6,184 nucleotides of DNA, taken from Pseudomonadota bacterium (GTDB lineage Bacteria; Pseudomonadota; Gammaproteobacteria; Steroidobacterales; GCA-2729495). The translations under genes and the position numbers were made by a program. The DNA lies in the NCBI GenBank assembly GCA_030836925.1, contig JAUPLK010000104.1:1-6184 (forward strand). The letters are read 5' to 3'. Below, piece after piece: positions 5,816 to 6,184 of this stretch (its first letter is position 1; the number at the start of each line of letters is the position of its first letter). The notes beneath the pieces were generated by a model. It ran no database searches. It saw nothing but the letters and a program-made list of their open reading frames with translations, and was not told the DNA's origin.

Positions 5816-5828
5816 CGCCGGGACCACG

Positions 5829-5865
5829 CTTTGCTGCCCGGAAGCGCCTGTACCGGGCAGGAAAG
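5829..5865. repeat. Long imperfect inverted repeat between rplU and ispB
   Basis: Arms of 13 bases (5829-5841 and 5853-5865) pair with a single G-G mismatch. The core is a perfect 8 bp, CTGCCCGG with CCGGGCAG, flanked by CTTT and AAAG. The centre is AAGCGCCTGTA. It is the strongest dyad in the intergenic region and lies roughly midway between the divergent genes. No T-run follows at terminator distance on either strand. It may be a regulator-binding site or a leftover terminator. Confidence 0.55.
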
Positions 5866-5938
5866 GCTGGCAATACATAGAATTACTGAGGCGGTATTGT
5901 GTACACGCCTGACCATCGCGGGCATTATTCGTTTCGCG

Positions 5939-6184
5939 ATGCATCTGGTCCAACCCGAATACTCCCGCTTCGACCTGGAAGCCGTCCGCGCCCTGGTGGC
6001 CGACGACTGGCCGGCCGTCAACAGGGAGATCACCCTGCGCCTCAGCAGCGACGTCGCACTGGTCAACAGTGTGGCCCACTACATCATCGGCAGCGGTGGC
6101 AAGCGGCTGCGCCCCCTGATCACCCTGCTCTCGGCCCGGGCCTGTGGCTATCAGGGCGACCGGCACATCACGACCGCCGCGATC
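5939..6184 (+). CDS. ispB: Octaprenyl/polyprenyl diphosphate synthase, N-terminal 82 residues (runs off the right edge)
   Basis: Trans-prenyltransferase that extends farnesyl diphosphate with isopentenyl units to make the side chain of ubiquinone and menaquinone. The 82 visible residues align with the E. coli IspB N-terminus (family about 320 residues). SSDVALVNSVAHYIIGSGGKRLRPLITLLSARA lies at about 36-68, and GGKRLRP (53-59) is the diphosphate-binding motif. Both Asp-rich catalytic motifs lie beyond the window. The position divergent from rplU is the classic gammaproteobacterial setting for ispB. ATG 5939 is the first ATG in frame, but no ribosome-binding site precedes it. The frame stays open upstream, so a TTG at 5897 is an alternative start. 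Promoter evidence is weak: TAGAAT at 5878-5883 could be a -10 box but lacks a good -35. The chain length made cannot be read from this part. Confidence 0.93.
   Translation, partial: MHLVQPEYSRFDLEAVRALVADDWPAVNREITLRLSSDVALVNSVAHYIIGSGGKRLRPLITLLSARACGYQGDRHITTAAI

Noticed and set aside
5785..5880. Small plus-strand ORF of 31 codons (begins MKTPISAPVF) upstream of ispB, possible leader peptide
   Set aside because: It has no convincing ribosome-binding site, spans the large inverted repeat, and its composition is that of GC-rich noncoding DNA. Conservation would be needed to revive it.
5813..6166. Minus-strand open frame of 117 codons over ispB
   Set aside because: It is antisense to the ispB coding start and has no recognisable features.
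1..6184. Mobile element, CRISPR array, tRNA, phage or novel defence system
   Set aside because: Every gene is a recognised core housekeeping gene in an order typical of gammaproteobacteria. I saw no direct repeats, integrase-like or transposase-like motifs, or tRNA-like folds.

Overview
The window is a block of conserved housekeeping genes from a GC-rich gammaproteobacterium. The products read like the Escherichia coli proteins almost from end to end. The order ispB / rplU-rpmA-obgE / rpsT / murJ-ribF-ileS is, from general knowledge, the arrangement seen in Xanthomonadales-like and related gammaproteobacteria. I cannot fix the genus. I see no mobile element, CRISPR array, rRNA, tRNA or defence gene, and no previously undescribed system. 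What merits a second look is small-scale: one ribosomal protein with an unusual tail, an overlapping convergent gene pair, and several hairpins.

Layout. Positions 1-816 (minus) hold the first 272 codons of ileS, which runs off the left edge. Its GTG start overlaps the stop codon of ribF (813-1751, minus). ribF lies 29 bp downstream of murJ (1781-3424, minus), so murJ-ribF-ileS reads as one operon. murJ and rpsT diverge from a 138 bp region (3425-3562). This region holds a strong sigma70-type promoter for rpsT, an inverted repeat, and a hairpin plus T-tract in the rpsT leader. rpsT (3563-3928, plus) converges on obgE (3900-4958, minus), and their 3' ends overlap by 29 bp. A bidirectional intrinsic terminator (about 4996-5023) separates obgE from the upstream pair rpmA (5046-5312) and rplU (5373-5693), both minus. 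The 245 bp between rplU and ispB (5694-5938) holds a good rplU promoter and two inverted repeats. ispB (5939 to the right edge, plus) is cut off after 82 codons.

How the genes fit together. rplU, rpmA and rpsT encode ribosomal proteins L21, L27 and S20. ObgE is a GTPase of ribosome assembly and stress signalling. IleS charges tRNA-Ile. RibF makes FMN and FAD. MurJ flips lipid II for peptidoglycan synthesis. IspB makes the polyprenyl chain of quinones. The common theme is growth-rate-linked core metabolism. The two recognisable promoters (rpsT, rplU) have GC-rich stretches just after the -10 box, as expected for stringently controlled genes. No stretch over 300 bases lacks a gene.
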